Source: Microvirga sp.
GTDB lineage: Bacteria; Pseudomonadota; Alphaproteobacteria; Rhizobiales; Beijerinckiaceae
Length of the DNA: 47,842 nt
Direction: 5' to 3'
Assembly (NCBI RefSeq): GCF_014699075.1
Contig: NZ_JACXAB010000030.1
Span: 1 to 47,842, forward strand
Part shown: piece after piece, positions 5,503 through 13,607 of the stretch
How the letters are laid out: each line of letters begins with the position of its first letter
Position numbering within the stretch: the stretch's first letter is position 1
Made by a program: the position numbers and the translations under genes
The notes under the pieces: generated by a model
What the model saw: only the letters and a program-made list of their open reading frames with translations
The model's database searches: none
Told to the model about the DNA's origin: nothing

Positions 5503-5800
5503 TAGGAACCCGAGGCAATGGCATCCAGCCCCGAATACTCTGATCGAAGTAGTTTGACGAGCCGCTGGCCGAGAAGACGCGCCAGGAGCCCACTTCGAAG
5601 ACGGTGTTCGTTTCCCAGAAGCCAACCGTCACTGGGAAATCTGGTGGGTCCTCATCATCCTGGATCCACAGGAGGATGGGAGATCGATCGCGTGGCGCGG
5701 CGCTCACGTCGAGCCAACGGCTTCTTGGCATTCGTCCGTCTCCAATCCAATCAGGATCTAGCTCTGCCCTACCCTCATCCGCTCCGGCTCTGCCGAACGC
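5503..5800 (-). other. Protein-like remnant or unrecognised gene, unclear
   Basis: A minus-strand frame open from about 6208 to 5495 gives protein-like text in its last third (ILLWIQDDEDPPDFPVTVGF, then WETNTVFEVGSWRVFSASG). Its first part overlaps the GFA gene and is a shadow. In a different frame at about 5791-5860 a second piece reads YFDQNVVGWRPLPRV, nearly the same as YFDQSIRGWMPLPRV at the C-terminus of the first frame. This suggests either two halves of one broken gene or a short duplication. I do not recognise the family. Confidence 0.3.
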
Positions 5801-5975
5801 GAGGCAGCGGCCGCCAGCCGACGACGTTCTGGTCGAAGTAGAGGTGTGTTCCGGAGCGCATCCCGAAAACACGCCAGACATTCGGTCTACATCGCAAATG
5901 TGCCATGACCGGACCTTCCTTGTTTCGGTTCGATTACGCGGAAGGCCATTGATGGAACGCGCGCCAGTAACGGTT

Positions 5976-6395
5976 CTACGGGCGTCGATCTGGTCCCGTT
6001 TCGAAACGCTCTTGGCTCTTGATGTCGGTGGTCCAAGGCAGGGCCGAACGGCACCAGATTTGTGCTCGCGGCACGAGGCCCCAACGCTGCCGGATCGTTC
6101 CAATCCGGAGGTTGTAGACCTTGGGTCCGTCACCCTCCGACGTCGAGTAGATGGGCGACCCACACTCGGGGCAGAACCCGTGCAGTCGTTTCGCTCCACT
6201 CGTTCCAATCTTCACGTAGTTCTTCACCTCACCCGAGAGCAGCGTGAAGGCACCTGTCCGTGTGGGAACAACGGCGCGGAAGGCTGATCCCGAGAGCGTC
6301 TGACAATCGGTGCAATGGCAGAGCCACGCCTTCTCAGGCTCGATCCCAGCCTCAAAGGTGATGAAGCCGCAGTGGCAGCGCCCGTCGACCTTCAT
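5976..6395 (-). CDS. GFA / CENP-V family protein
   Basis: A 139-residue protein of the GFA family (glutathione-dependent formaldehyde-activating enzyme-like, zinc-binding beta-tent fold). The zinc-ligand cysteines are all visible: C7 and C9 (CHCG), C26, C28 and C31 (CHCTDC), C75 and C78 (CPECGSPIY). The length is normal. The ATG has GAGGAGGGG eight bases upstream. Most family members have not been shown to act on S-hydroxymethylglutathione, so a general GFA-fold call is safest. It is divergent from the decarboxylase across a 309-base gap. Confidence 0.85.
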   Translation of the reverse strand: MKVDGRCHCGFITFEAGIEPEKAWLCHCTDCQTLSGSAFRAVVPTRTGAFTLLSGEVKNYVKIGTSGAKRLHGFCPECGSPIYSTSEGDGPKVYNLRIGTIRQRWGLVPRAQIWCRSALPWTTDIKSQERFETGPDRRP

Positions 6396-6704
6396 GGCGC
6401 AACCCCTCCTCGTTCCAAGTTGATCCTACATCCAAATCGAACCTGCGTCGTGCGTGCGAAGGGGGATAATGTCATTCGGGTAAGACCCCTTAAGGGAATC
6501 GGACAAGGTTGCATCTGCACGCCTTGCGAAGACGCCTTCGGTGCCGGGGACGTGATGCAGTCAAGAACCAGTCTCAATGGCACCTCTAGTCGCGACCCGC
6601 CGCCGCTTTTGCACACTGTGTGGATTTCATCTATCCTGCGGGTGTTCTCCCGCCTGCCCGCCGTCCGGCGCGACCCGCCGCGCGGCTATGATGGAGGCGC
6701 ACCG
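6396..6704. other. Divergent intergenic region
   Basis: The 309 bases between the GFA gene (minus) and the decarboxylase (plus) must carry both promoters. The region can be read as an in-frame N-terminal extension of the decarboxylase, but that text is Arg/Pro-rich and unlike the family. No operator, terminator or RNA gene was recognised. Confidence 0.4.
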
Positions 6705-8276
6705 ATGCCCCAGGACGATCTCCAGGACCAACCGCTGGGCGCCGTGCCGAGCGCGACGACAATGGAAGCCGTGAACGTGGCAGGTCCGGGTGGGGTTGCT
6801 CCACCGCTCGGCGACATGAGCACCGAAGGGTTCCGGCACTACGGCCGTTCCGTCGTCGACTATATCGCCAATTACTTCGAGGGCGTCGAACGGTTCCCCG
6901 TCCTTGCCCAAGTCGAGCCGGGCGCGCTCATCGCGAGACTCCCGACTGAACCGCCGGAAGCCGGCGAGTCGATGGAGGCGATCATCGCCGACGTCGACCG
7001 CCTCATCGTGCCGGCGCTCACGCACTGGAGTCACCCGGGGTTCTTTGCCTACTTCGCCACCTCCACCTCGGCACCCGGCATCTTCGGTGAGATGCTCTCG
7101 GCCGCGTTCGATACGAAGGCGCTGCTCTGGCGCGCCGCGCCGGCAGCGCAGGAGCTCGAGGAAGTCACCCTCTCGTGGCTGCGCCAGATGATCGGCCTGC
7201 CCGCGGCCTTTTCGGGGATCATCTACGACACGGCCTCGGTCTCGACCCTCCACGCCATCGCCGCCGCGCGCGAGGGCCTCGATCTGCGTGTGCGTGAGGA
7301 CGGCATGAGCGGGCGCGCCGACCTGCCGCTGCTGCGCGTCTACGCCTCCGAGCAGGCCCACTCGTCGGTCGAGAAGTGCGTCATTACGCTCGGCCTCGGC
7401 CAGCGGTCCTTGCGCAAGATCCCCACCGACGCCGAGTTCCGCATGGATCCGGCCGCGCTCGCGCACGCCGTCGAGGAGGACCAGGCTGCCGGCCACCTCC
7501 CCTTCTGCGTTGTCGCCACTGTCGGGACGACCTCGACATCGAGCATCGATCCCGTGCCGGCCATCGCCGAGCTGTGCGGGCGCGAACGGCTCTTGCTGCA
7601 CGTCGATGCCGCCTATGCAGGCTCGGCCGCGGTCGTCCCAGAGCTGCGCCACATCCTCGACGGTAGTGAGCGGGCCGACTCGCTCGTGCTCAACCCGCAC
7701 AAATGGCTCATGACGCCCTTCGACCTGTCCGTCCTGTACACGCGGCGGATGGATTTGCTGCACCGCGCCTTCTCGCTCGTGCCCGAGTACCTGCGCACGC
7801 TCGACCAGGAGCAGGAGGCCGTCCGCAACCACTCCGAGTACGGCATCCAGCTCGGGCGCCGCTTCCGTGCTCTCAAGTTCTGGATGGTCCTGCGCTATTT
7901 CGGCCGCGACGGTCTCGCCGCGCGCATCCGCGAGCACTGCCGGCTTGCCCGACTGTTCGCCTCGTGGGTCGAATCCACGCCGGGCTGGGAACTGCTCGCG
8001 CCCGTCCCCTTGAGCCTCGTCTGCTTCCGCGCCTGCCCGCTCCGCGACGCCGAGGCGGTCGACGAGCGCGCCGCCCGCCTCGACCGCTTGAACGAGCAGA
8101 TCATGCATGCCGTCAATGCGTCCGGCGAGGCGTTCCTCTCGCATACGAAGCTCCACGATCGCTTCACCCTGCGTCTCGCCGTTGGCAACATCCGCACCAC
8201 TGAGGCTCACGTTGCACGGGTGTGGCAGCTCCTGCAGGACGCGTGCGATCGGCTCGACTCCGCCGACGGGGTTTGA
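6705..8276 (+). CDS. PLP-dependent aromatic L-amino acid decarboxylase (group II)
   Basis: A 523-residue protein of the DOPA/tryptophan decarboxylase family, which removes the carboxyl group of aromatic amino acids to give amines. Visible landmarks: THWSHPGFFAY (about 106-116), the PLP-stacking His in SEQAHSSVEK (H219), the Asp that binds the PLP ring nitrogen in HVDAAYAG (D301) and the Schiff-base Lys in LNPHKWL (K333). The frame is open 390 bases further upstream, but the ATG at 6705 has GGAGG seven bases before it and begins just before the family homology. The cytosolic enzyme stands alone, so the physiological amine is unknown. Its codons look more GC-rich than those of the neighbouring island. 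Confidence 0.9.
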   Translation: MPQDDLQDQPLGAVPSATTMEAVNVAGPGGVAPPLGDMSTEGFRHYGRSVVDYIANYFEGVERFPVLAQVEPGALIARLPTEPPEAGESMEAIIADVDRLIVPALTHWSHPGFFAYFATSTSAPGIFGEMLSAAFDTKALLWRAAPAAQELEEVTLSWLRQMIGLPAAFSGIIYDTASVSTLHAIAAAREGLDLRVREDGMSGRADLPLLRVYASEQAHSSVEKCVITLGLGQRSLRKIPTDAEFRMDPAALAHAVEEDQAAGHLPFCVVATVGTTSTSSIDPVPAIAELCGRERLLLHVDAAYAGSAAVVPELRHILDGSERADSLVLNPHKWLMTPFDLSVLYTRRMDLLHRAFSLVPEYLRTLDQEQEAVRNHSEYGIQLGRRFRALKFWMVLRYFGRDGLAARIREHCRLARLFASWVESTPGWELLAPVPLSLVCFRACPLRDAEAVDERAARLDRLNEQIMHAVNASGEAFLSHTKLHDRFTLRLAVGNIRTTEAHVARVWQLLQDACDRLDSADGV

Positions 8277-8322
8277 GGGGGCCTCATGTCTGCGGCCATG
8301 CCTGCGGGATGAGGAGGGCCTG

Positions 8323-8541
8323 ATGCCCCGCTACTTTTTCCATCTCAGACTGGGCTCCCAAATCATTGCCCATGATGGTGTCGGCCATGAATGTCTCGAT
8401 GATGCTGCTGCGCGGGATCTCGCGCGGCTCGGCATCGGGCTCTTTGTCCTGGGCCCATTCTTGTACAGTCTATTCGAGCAGTACTGTTTCGAGGTCGTCA
8501 CCGAGGGTGGAGTGATAGTCTCTCCATCCGGGGAGGGATGA
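8323..8541 (+). CDS. DUF6894-family small protein, divergent
   Basis: A 72-residue protein that starts MPRYFFHLRLGSQIIAHDG, the family N-terminus. The centre differs: a hydrophobic GIGLFVLGPFLYSLFEQY replaces the usual charged helix. The C-terminus (CFEVVTEGGVIV) looks like the last strand pair. The ATG at 8323 has GAGGAGGG eight bases upstream; the upstream frame is a shadow of the decarboxylase 3' end. It is the only DUF6894 gene here on the plus strand. Confidence 0.7.
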   Translation: MPRYFFHLRLGSQIIAHDGVGHECLDDAAARDLARLGIGLFVLGPFLYSLFEQYCFEVVTEGGVIVSPSGEG

Positions 8542-9024
8542 CATCATGACCCCGCCGGGTTCGCAGACATGCTCCACGGGGCCGCCGATGTTGACCCCGA
8601 TCCGGAACCCGGTCCTCCGTCCGGTGGACCCTCCACCTACAACTCGGCAACGCCGCTCTGCACGGCCATCGCACAGGCGACGGCGTCGACCAGGATGGCG
8701 GCAATGCGTCGTTAGGAGCGGATCGTAGCCATCAGCGATGCCTGCTTACGAAGAGATGGTCGCCACAATTGTATGGCGGCTCCCCTTATCAATCCATTCA
8801 GTGGAATATCTGGGTTGGGTCGTGAAGTGGGATTCCCTGTGTTTTCGGAACGTCCGGTTCGATGAGGATTGCTGCCCTCCGGCTAGAGAGGCCTAGGTGT
8901 ACCAAGATGCGACATTGCGGTTCTCCGGCTGGAATTTCCGATGAGCTCCTTTAGGGAATGCGCTTCACGCCCTCAAGGCGTCCAGATTTGACGATACAAG
9001 ACGGATCACCCTGAGGGTGGCCCC
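8542..9024. other. Intergenic region with no supported gene
   Basis: Frames of up to 60-68 codons exist between 8498 and 8728, but they are Arg/Pro-rich and lack ribosome sites. One 48-codon frame from an ATG near 8570 is possible and unsupported. Nothing recognisable lies from 8729 to 9024. Confidence 0.4.
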
Positions 9025-9405
9025 ATGTTGAAGCCATTCACCACAGAACGCTTGGCCATCCGTCAATTGCAGATCCAGGACGCCCCCGGGTTGTCCAGGA
9101 TCAGCGACACCCCAGCCGTGAGCCAATGGATGGCTTTTATGGAGGATGGCTTCCCCCTCGAGAAGGCGGAGGCTCTTATTGCGAGCCAGAACGACACCAA
9201 GGAATACTTCTTCGCTGTGCGGCTCTCCGATGGAACGCTGATCGGGGCCATGGGGGTCATCGATCACCCGGATAAAACCATCGAGGTCGGCTACTGGTTC
9301 GGCGTCGATCATCAAGGCCGAGGCTACGCGTCGGAGGCACTCCGAGCGACCCTGGATCCCGTTGTGGCAACCAAGTTGAAATGTCACTTGAGGCGCAAAG
9401 TCAAA
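9025..9405 (+). pseudogene. GNAT N-acetyltransferase, 3' end lost at an IS junction
   Basis: A frame of 127 residues with the RimJ/RimL-type GNAT layout: TTERLAIRQLQIQDAPGLSR at the N-terminus, AVRLSDGTLIGAMGVID (strands 2-4), and the acetyl-CoA loop DHQGRGYASEAL at about residues 95-106. A full domain needs about 50 more residues. After SEALRATLD the protein text stops being GNAT-like, and the frame ends on a TGA formed by the first three bases of the IS3-family element at 9406. The family acetylates protein N-termini or small amines; this copy is probably inactive. Confidence 0.75.
9363..9405. other. Unexplained junction sequence, possible second IS end
   Basis: About 43 bases between the last GNAT-like codons and the IS3 terminus fit neither. 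They open TGTGGCAACC and hold two spaced motifs, AAATGTCAC and AAATGACCC, the second running into the IS3 end. Repeated short motifs after a TGT end are usual in IS21-type termini, so this may be a scrap of another element. This is inference from appearance only. Confidence 0.3.
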
Positions 9406-9439
9406 TGACCCGCCCCCATGGAGAGGTCCGGTGGGAATG

Positions 9440-10270
9440 TTAATGGAGTGATGGCCTTTCCACCAGCCCGGACTGCGACGCTGGTGGCTGGGGTTGCTGA
9501 GCCGCCCGTGCGGACATGGCGGGCACGAAGACCTCCGGCGCCGGCGGTTTGTAGCCGAGGGATCCATGAGGCCTCAGAGTGTTGTAGTGCCGCCTCCAGC
9601 TTTCGATTACGACCTTCGCCTCCTTGAGCGAATAGAACATCTCCCCATCGAGCAGCTCGTCTCGGAGCCGGGCATTGAAGCTCTCGATGAACCCGTTCTC
9701 CCACGGACTGCCAGGAGCGATGTAAGCCGTCTTCGCTCCGACAGCGGCGATCCACTCCTGGACCGCCTTCGCGATGAACTCTGCGCCATTGTCTGACCGA
9801 ACATGTCCGGGTACGCCGCGCAGAATAAAGAGGTCCGAGAGCACATCGATCACATCGACCGCTTTCAGCTTTCGGTTGACTCGGATGGCCAGGCACTCAT
9901 GTGTGAACTCGTCGATCACGTTGAGCATCCGGTACTTCCTTCCGTCATGGGTGCGATCCTCGACAAAGTCGTAGCTCCAGACGTGGTTGGGCTGTTCGGC
10001 TCGCAGCCGGATACAGGATCCGTCAGATAGCCACAGACGCCCTCGCTTGGGTTGTTTGGCAGGCACTTTCAGCCCCTCCCGTCGCCAGATCCGCTCGACC
10101 CGCTTGTCATTGACGACCCAGCCGGCAGTTGAGCGCAGGAGTTCTGCGATCTTCCTGTAGCCGTAGCGGCCGTACTGGCGGGCGAGATCGATGATATCGG
10201 CGGTGAGCCGCTCCTCATCGTCCCGCCCGTGCGGAACACGCCGTTGCGTCGAGCGATGCTGTCCAAGCAC
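9440..10270 (-). CDS. IS3-family transposase OrfB (DDE integrase domain)
   Basis: The catalytic half of the transposase. The frame stays open upstream to about 10370 and is normally reached by ribosomal frameshifting from orfA near CTGAAAGAG, so the translated start at 10270 is only formal. A helix-turn-helix segment (YGYRKIAELL with RVERIWRREGL) is followed by the integrase core: first Asp in WSYDFVED, second Asp in RSDNGAEF, Glu in FIESFNARLRDE. The C-terminal RPHGSLGYKPPAPEVF block is typical of the group. It looks intact. Confidence 0.85.
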   Translation of the reverse strand: MLGQHRSTQRRVPHGRDDEERLTADIIDLARQYGRYGYRKIAELLRSTAGWVVNDKRVERIWRREGLKVPAKQPKRGRLWLSDGSCIRLRAEQPNHVWSYDFVEDRTHDGRKYRMLNVIDEFTHECLAIRVNRKLKAVDVIDVLSDLFILRGVPGHVRSDNGAEFIAKAVQEWIAAVGAKTAYIAPGSPWENGFIESFNARLRDELLDGEMFYSLKEAKVVIESWRRHYNTLRPHGSLGYKPPAPEVFVPAMSARAAQQPQPPASQSGLVERPSLH

Positions 10271-10344
10271 ACGGCAGACCCGGCGCTCGGACAGCTTCAG
10301 GGTGGATCGGACGTACTCGATGCAGGCGCGGCGACGGGCGGGGC

Positions 10345-10623
10345 TCAGAAGTTTCCCGAGGCGGCCTCTTTCAGGATCTGCTTGTCGAGCGTCAGATCGG
10401 CCACCGCGCGGCGGAGCCGGGCATTCTCCGCCTCCAGATCCTTCAGACGCTTGACTTGGTCCGTTTTGAGGCCGCCGAACTCCTGCCGCCAGCGATAGTA
10501 GGTCACCTCCGTCACGCCAATCGCGCGAACCGCATCGGCAACAGACTGGCCTTGTGAGACCATCACATCAACCTGGCGTAACTTGGCGACAATCTCTTCC
10601 GGCTTGTGACGCTTCTTCGGCAT
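10345..10623 (-). CDS. IS3-family OrfA (DNA-binding helix-turn-helix)
   Basis: A 92-residue protein that starts MPKKRHKPEEIVAKLRQVDV with an IS3-type helix-turn-helix (ADAVRAIGVTEVTYYRWRQE) and a leucine-zipper-like helix (LKDLEAENARLRRAVADLTL). The ATG at 10623 has AGGAGG six bases upstream. It stops at TGA 10345, and the other frame continues as OrfB, giving the usual OrfAB fusion. Confidence 0.85.
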   Translation of the reverse strand: MPKKRHKPEEIVAKLRQVDVMVSQGQSVADAVRAIGVTEVTYYRWRQEFGGLKTDQVKRLKDLEAENARLRRAVADLTLDKQILKEAASGNF

Positions 10624-10686
10624 TGGGGTCCTCCTGTGAGCCTCAAGACATACTTCAAGGTGGACCATTTCAATGGGGGTGGATCA

Positions 10687-11390
10687 GAGTAGGATTCTGG
10701 CAGCGCACAGAGAAACCCGATGGCAAACAACCCCACCACCAGATCGGACCAGCCAAGTGCACTGCCAACCTTTTGCGCTGCGTAAACGCTGGCGAGGGCT
10801 CCCAAAGCGACTGCGGGAAGCCCAAACAGAACAGCCTTTCTGGCCGCAAGCGGAGCAGAGGGGCGCTCCTGTTGCCGCCACGGCTTGCGCCAGACGGCAC
10901 GGCCAAAGAAGGCCACCCATGCGAGGAACAGGATAACGCCGTCGATTGGTTGGAGACCAGCCCACGCCGGAGGCAACGTCAGCAAAGCAAGGAGCAGAAC
11001 AATACCAAGATACGGGAGAACCTGGACCGGCACTGCTTGTGGCTTGACGGTTGGTGTTCCGTCCTCGCTGATGGTGGATGGTCTGTTTGCACTGCGGTCA
11101 GCGTAGCGGCCTCCAAGGTATGCGAGGCCGAACGCGAGGGGCAAAGCAGGGACATTGGACCCAAGGGCTGCGCCAAGACCTACATCGGGCCAGCCGAATG
11201 CCACGCTCGCGACATTGACGGCTGTTTCGGGAGATGCGGTTGCAAGGCCCATCAGCGCGCCGCCCGCGGTCGCGGGCAAAGCGAAACGGTCGCGAATACG
11301 CTCCAGAAGATCAGCAGCGGACGACGCTCCCCATTGCATGACCGCGATTCCGACTGGGATGACGGCGAGCCATAGGACGAGTGCAAGCAT
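10687..11390 (-). pseudogene. CaCA-family cation/Ca2+ exchanger, 3' end lost at the IS junction
   Basis: An N-terminal portion of about 234 residues of a YrbG-like sodium/calcium exchanger family membrane protein. The first alpha-repeat is intact (GLATASPETAVNVASVAFGW, about 48-67, then GLGAALGSNVPALPLAF), followed by hydrophobic helices. The protein breaks just at the start of the second alpha-repeat (GFLCALPES), after which the frame runs into the IS3 terminus. The second alpha-repeat is needed to build the ion site, so the product should be inactive. The missing 3' part is not on the other side of the IS. Confidence 0.8.
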
Positions 11391-11458
11391 GATGAAAAGT
11401 GCATTCCAGTGGAGTGAGGATGATTAGCTGCGCCGAGGAACGGGGCCGGTCGAAAGGC

Positions 11459-11548
11459 TTATAGCGGGCGTGCCAGCAGGACAACCATGAGAACCAAGGC
11501 CAACATGACTGCAATGTTCACGAGCGCCCGTGTGCTAACGCCCTCCAT
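11459..11548 (-). CDS. Very small membrane peptide, unknown
   Basis: A 29-residue ORF with a short polar start (MEGVSTR) and then one hydrophobic helix to the C-terminus (NIAVMLALVLMVVLLARPL). The helix end resembles that of the peptide at 3900-4043 (LMVLLMARI). There is only a weak ribosome site. It lies upstream of the exchanger gene in the same direction. Could be chance, but the composition is suggestive. Confidence 0.35.
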   Translation of the reverse strand: MEGVSTRALVNIAVMLALVLMVVLLARPL

Positions 11549-12084
11549 GTCTGACACCACGCCTAAAGCTTTGACGCTCCAAAAGGTTCACTGGAAGGGA
11601 GGAAAATAGCAGAGAGGGGTCTTTTTGGAACGCTCTTGGCTCGTCGCGATGTGCGGGATCAACTCTGGTGCACCGCTCATCCCTGATGATTTTTCCGCAT
11701 AGGCTTGGGACGGTGTATCTTTGCCAGACTTTCAGGTCCGAAAGGTCTGGTGGGGTCAGCCTTTAACAATCCCCTCCCCACACAAATGTCTGCTTTCGCC
11801 CGGTCCGCTGCCTTCATCTCTTGAGCCGCATCAGTTCAGCGACATTTGCGCTCTTGCAACAAAACTTATTTCTTGACATGAGCATCCCTCACGGCGGCAG
11901 TGCGGATGGCCATTAAGGCCTTCCGGTTCGTGACCTACCGAACTGCGCGGGCGGCATCAAAATGGAACCCAGAAGCCTAGCGTCTAGCAGAATGACGCTA
12001 CAGTAATATCCAGCACTAGCTTGGTCCTTTCGGCACAACGCACTAAGCTCGGATAAAGTAAACAGGTCCACCTACCAGGAGTGA
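11549..12084. other. Intergenic region with one hairpin
   Basis: No gene is supported here. An inverted repeat (CCAGACTTTC at 11724-11733 with GAAAGGTCTGG at 11740-11750, one bulged base, six-base loop) is the only clear structure. The promoter of the dehydrogenase at 12085 must lie in the last 100 bases. Confidence 0.4.
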
Positions 12085-13101
12085 ATGCTGATGAAAGCTC
12101 TGAGATGTGATGAGCCTGGGAAGCTGAGCGTTATCCAGCGGGGTCTCCCGAAGCCCGGACCAGGCGAGATCCTGGTGCGCATCCGCCGGGTTGGGATTTG
12201 CGGAACCGACTATCACATCTTTCATGGAAATCAGCCTTATCTCGAGTACCCGCGGGTGATTGGCCACGAGCTTGCAGGCGAAGTGGCTGAGGCGCCGGCT
12301 AAGAGTTCATTGCAGATCGGCGACATTGTCTGCATCGAACCCTATCTCTACTGCGGTACGTGCCGCGCCTGCCAGCAGGGCAAGACGAACTGCTGTCAGA
12401 ATTTGCAGGTGCTGGGAGTCCACCGCGACGGCGGGGCCTGCGAATATCTTGCAGTGCCCGAGCGCAATGTCGTGCCAGCAGCCGGTTTAGAACTGGACGA
12501 GGCGGCAATGGTCGAGTTCCTGGCGATCGGTGCTCACGGCGTGGAACGCTCCGGCGCAAAACCCACGAGCCGTGTTGCAGTGGTTGGAGCTGGGCCAATC
12601 GGAATAGCAGCAGCAATCTTTGCAAAGGCCCGGGGCGCCGAGGTGTCGGTTCTCGACATGAACGTCCGGCGACTTGCCTTTTGCAAGGACGAGATCGGCG
12701 TCGATCATGCATTCGAGGTGTCAACTGATATTGATAGTCGCCTCAAGAAAGCCACTGAGGGTGATTTCTTCGACGTCGTTCTTGACGCAACCGGAAGCTC
12801 CAAAGCGATGACGAAGGGCTTCTCCTATGTTGGTCATGGCGGCACCTATGTGCTCCTGTCAATCGTGCGGGCTGACATTACGTTCAACGACCCGGAGTTC
12901 CACAAGCGTGAGACGGCGCTGCTGGGCAGCCGCAATGCCACACGGTATGATTTTGAGACGGTTCTTAACGCCATACGAGATGGCAAGGTGCCGGTCGCGG
13001 CACTTGCAAGCCACCGTAGCAGCCTTGATGAGGCTCCAAGCCGTGTCCCGGCGTGGTCGAGTCCCGAGGCCGGTGTGATCAAGGCACTTGTCGAGTTGTA
13101 G
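12085..13101 (+). CDS. Zn-dependent dehydrogenase, L-galactonate/L-gulonate 5-dehydrogenase-like (LgoD type)
   Basis: A 338-residue medium-chain Zn alcohol dehydrogenase. Catalytic ligands C39 (GICGTD), H61-E62 (GHE) and E144; structural zinc site C90, C93, C96 and C104 (YCGTCRACQQGKTNCC); Rossmann motif GAGPIG at 168-173. The stretches NQPYLEYPRVIGHE, GVHRDGG and FHKRETALLGSRNAT match E. coli LgoD (YjjN), which oxidises L-galactonate to D-tagaturonate; a related L-gulonate activity is also known. The ATG at 12085 and the one two codons on are both possible. It is convergent with the uxaA-idnD-TRAP operon and fits the same sugar-acid pathway. The exact substrate is inferred. Confidence 0.75.
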   Translation: MLMKALRCDEPGKLSVIQRGLPKPGPGEILVRIRRVGICGTDYHIFHGNQPYLEYPRVIGHELAGEVAEAPAKSSLQIGDIVCIEPYLYCGTCRACQQGKTNCCQNLQVLGVHRDGGACEYLAVPERNVVPAAGLELDEAAMVEFLAIGAHGVERSGAKPTSRVAVVGAGPIGIAAAIFAKARGAEVSVLDMNVRRLAFCKDEIGVDHAFEVSTDIDSRLKKATEGDFFDVVLDATGSSKAMTKGFSYVGHGGTYVLLSIVRADITFNDPEFHKRETALLGSRNATRYDFETVLNAIRDGKVPVAALASHRSSLDEAPSRVPAWSSPEAGVIKALVEL

Positions 13102-13287
13102 CGCGATCCGGCCTCAGCCCTGCCCAGTCTCAGTCTCAGTTGATGCCGCGTCGGGAGAGGGCATTTGCCATGAGGCTCTTGGACACACTTCGCCAAGGAT
13201 TATCCAGGATTGATCAGCCAACGGATCGAAATTGGGAGGTTCTCCTTCAGGGAACCCGCGAAGACTAGGTTCGATCCACTCGTCGGC

Positions 13288-13584
13288 TCATCCGCTGGAC
13301 TGCTCGGGTCCGGGTTTGATCCGCGGAAGAGCGCGTTCTACATCCTGATCCGCCGTCTTCTGCAGCCTTGCATCAGGTGATCGCGCAGCGTCGTGCTCGC
13401 GCAGCACTTCGGCGACAGCTTCAGGATCAATCTCTTGAGCTTGGATGAGCAAGCGATCCGCCTCCTCGTTGTGGCCGATCGCTTGTTCATGTAGGCCCTG
13501 TTCCGCTAGTCTTCGAGCCTGCGCCGCTGAGCTTAGGTCCTCACTGGCCTGAACTTGCTTGTGATCTGCCACATTGTCCTCCAC
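13288..13584 (-). CDS. Small acidic helical protein, unknown
   Basis: A 98-residue charged protein (MEDNVADHKQVQASEDLSSA, then QARRLAEQGLHEQAIGHNEE, ADRLLIQAQEIDPEAVAEVL). A single TPR-like helix pair may be present. GGAGG lies only three bases before the ATG, so the start is fair rather than strong. It follows the altronate dehydratase gene by 23 bases and may be the last gene of that operon, though nothing links it to sugar-acid metabolism. Confidence 0.5.
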   Translation of the reverse strand: MEDNVADHKQVQASEDLSSAAQARRLAEQGLHEQAIGHNEEADRLLIQAQEIDPEAVAEVLREHDAARSPDARLQKTADQDVERALPRIKPGPEQSSG

Positions 13585-13607
13585 CCACTAGGCATAGTGG
13601 TCGATGA

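Larger units (their letters stand above)
9406..10686 (-). mobile_element. IS3-family insertion sequence (complete, about 1.28 kb)
   Basis: A complete element with imperfect terminal inverted repeats: TGACCCGCCCCCATGG at 9406 and TGATCCACCCCCATTG read inward from 10686. It carries orfA and orfB on the minus strand, joined by a frameshift overlap, as is usual for IS3. The end sequences and protein style suggest the IS407-like subgroup. The bases just outside (CAAA on the left, GAGT on the right) are not duplicates. The left neighbour is a truncated GNAT gene and the right neighbour a truncated exchanger gene, so the copy lies at a deletion or rearrangement point. Confidence 0.85.

Noticed and set aside
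6315..6704. 130-codon N-terminal extension of the decarboxylase
   Set aside because: Not family-like, overlaps the GFA gene start, and GGAGG stands before the ATG at 6705.
6627..8210. Long minus-strand frame of 527 codons opposite the decarboxylase
   Set aside because: It is antisense to a clear PLP decarboxylase, is Gly/Glu/Arg/Val-rich and resembles no family; a shadow of GC-rich codon use.
10554..11375. 273-codon plus-strand frame opposite the exchanger gene
   Set aside because: Antisense to the CaCA homology; Arg/Gln/Cys-rich without a family.
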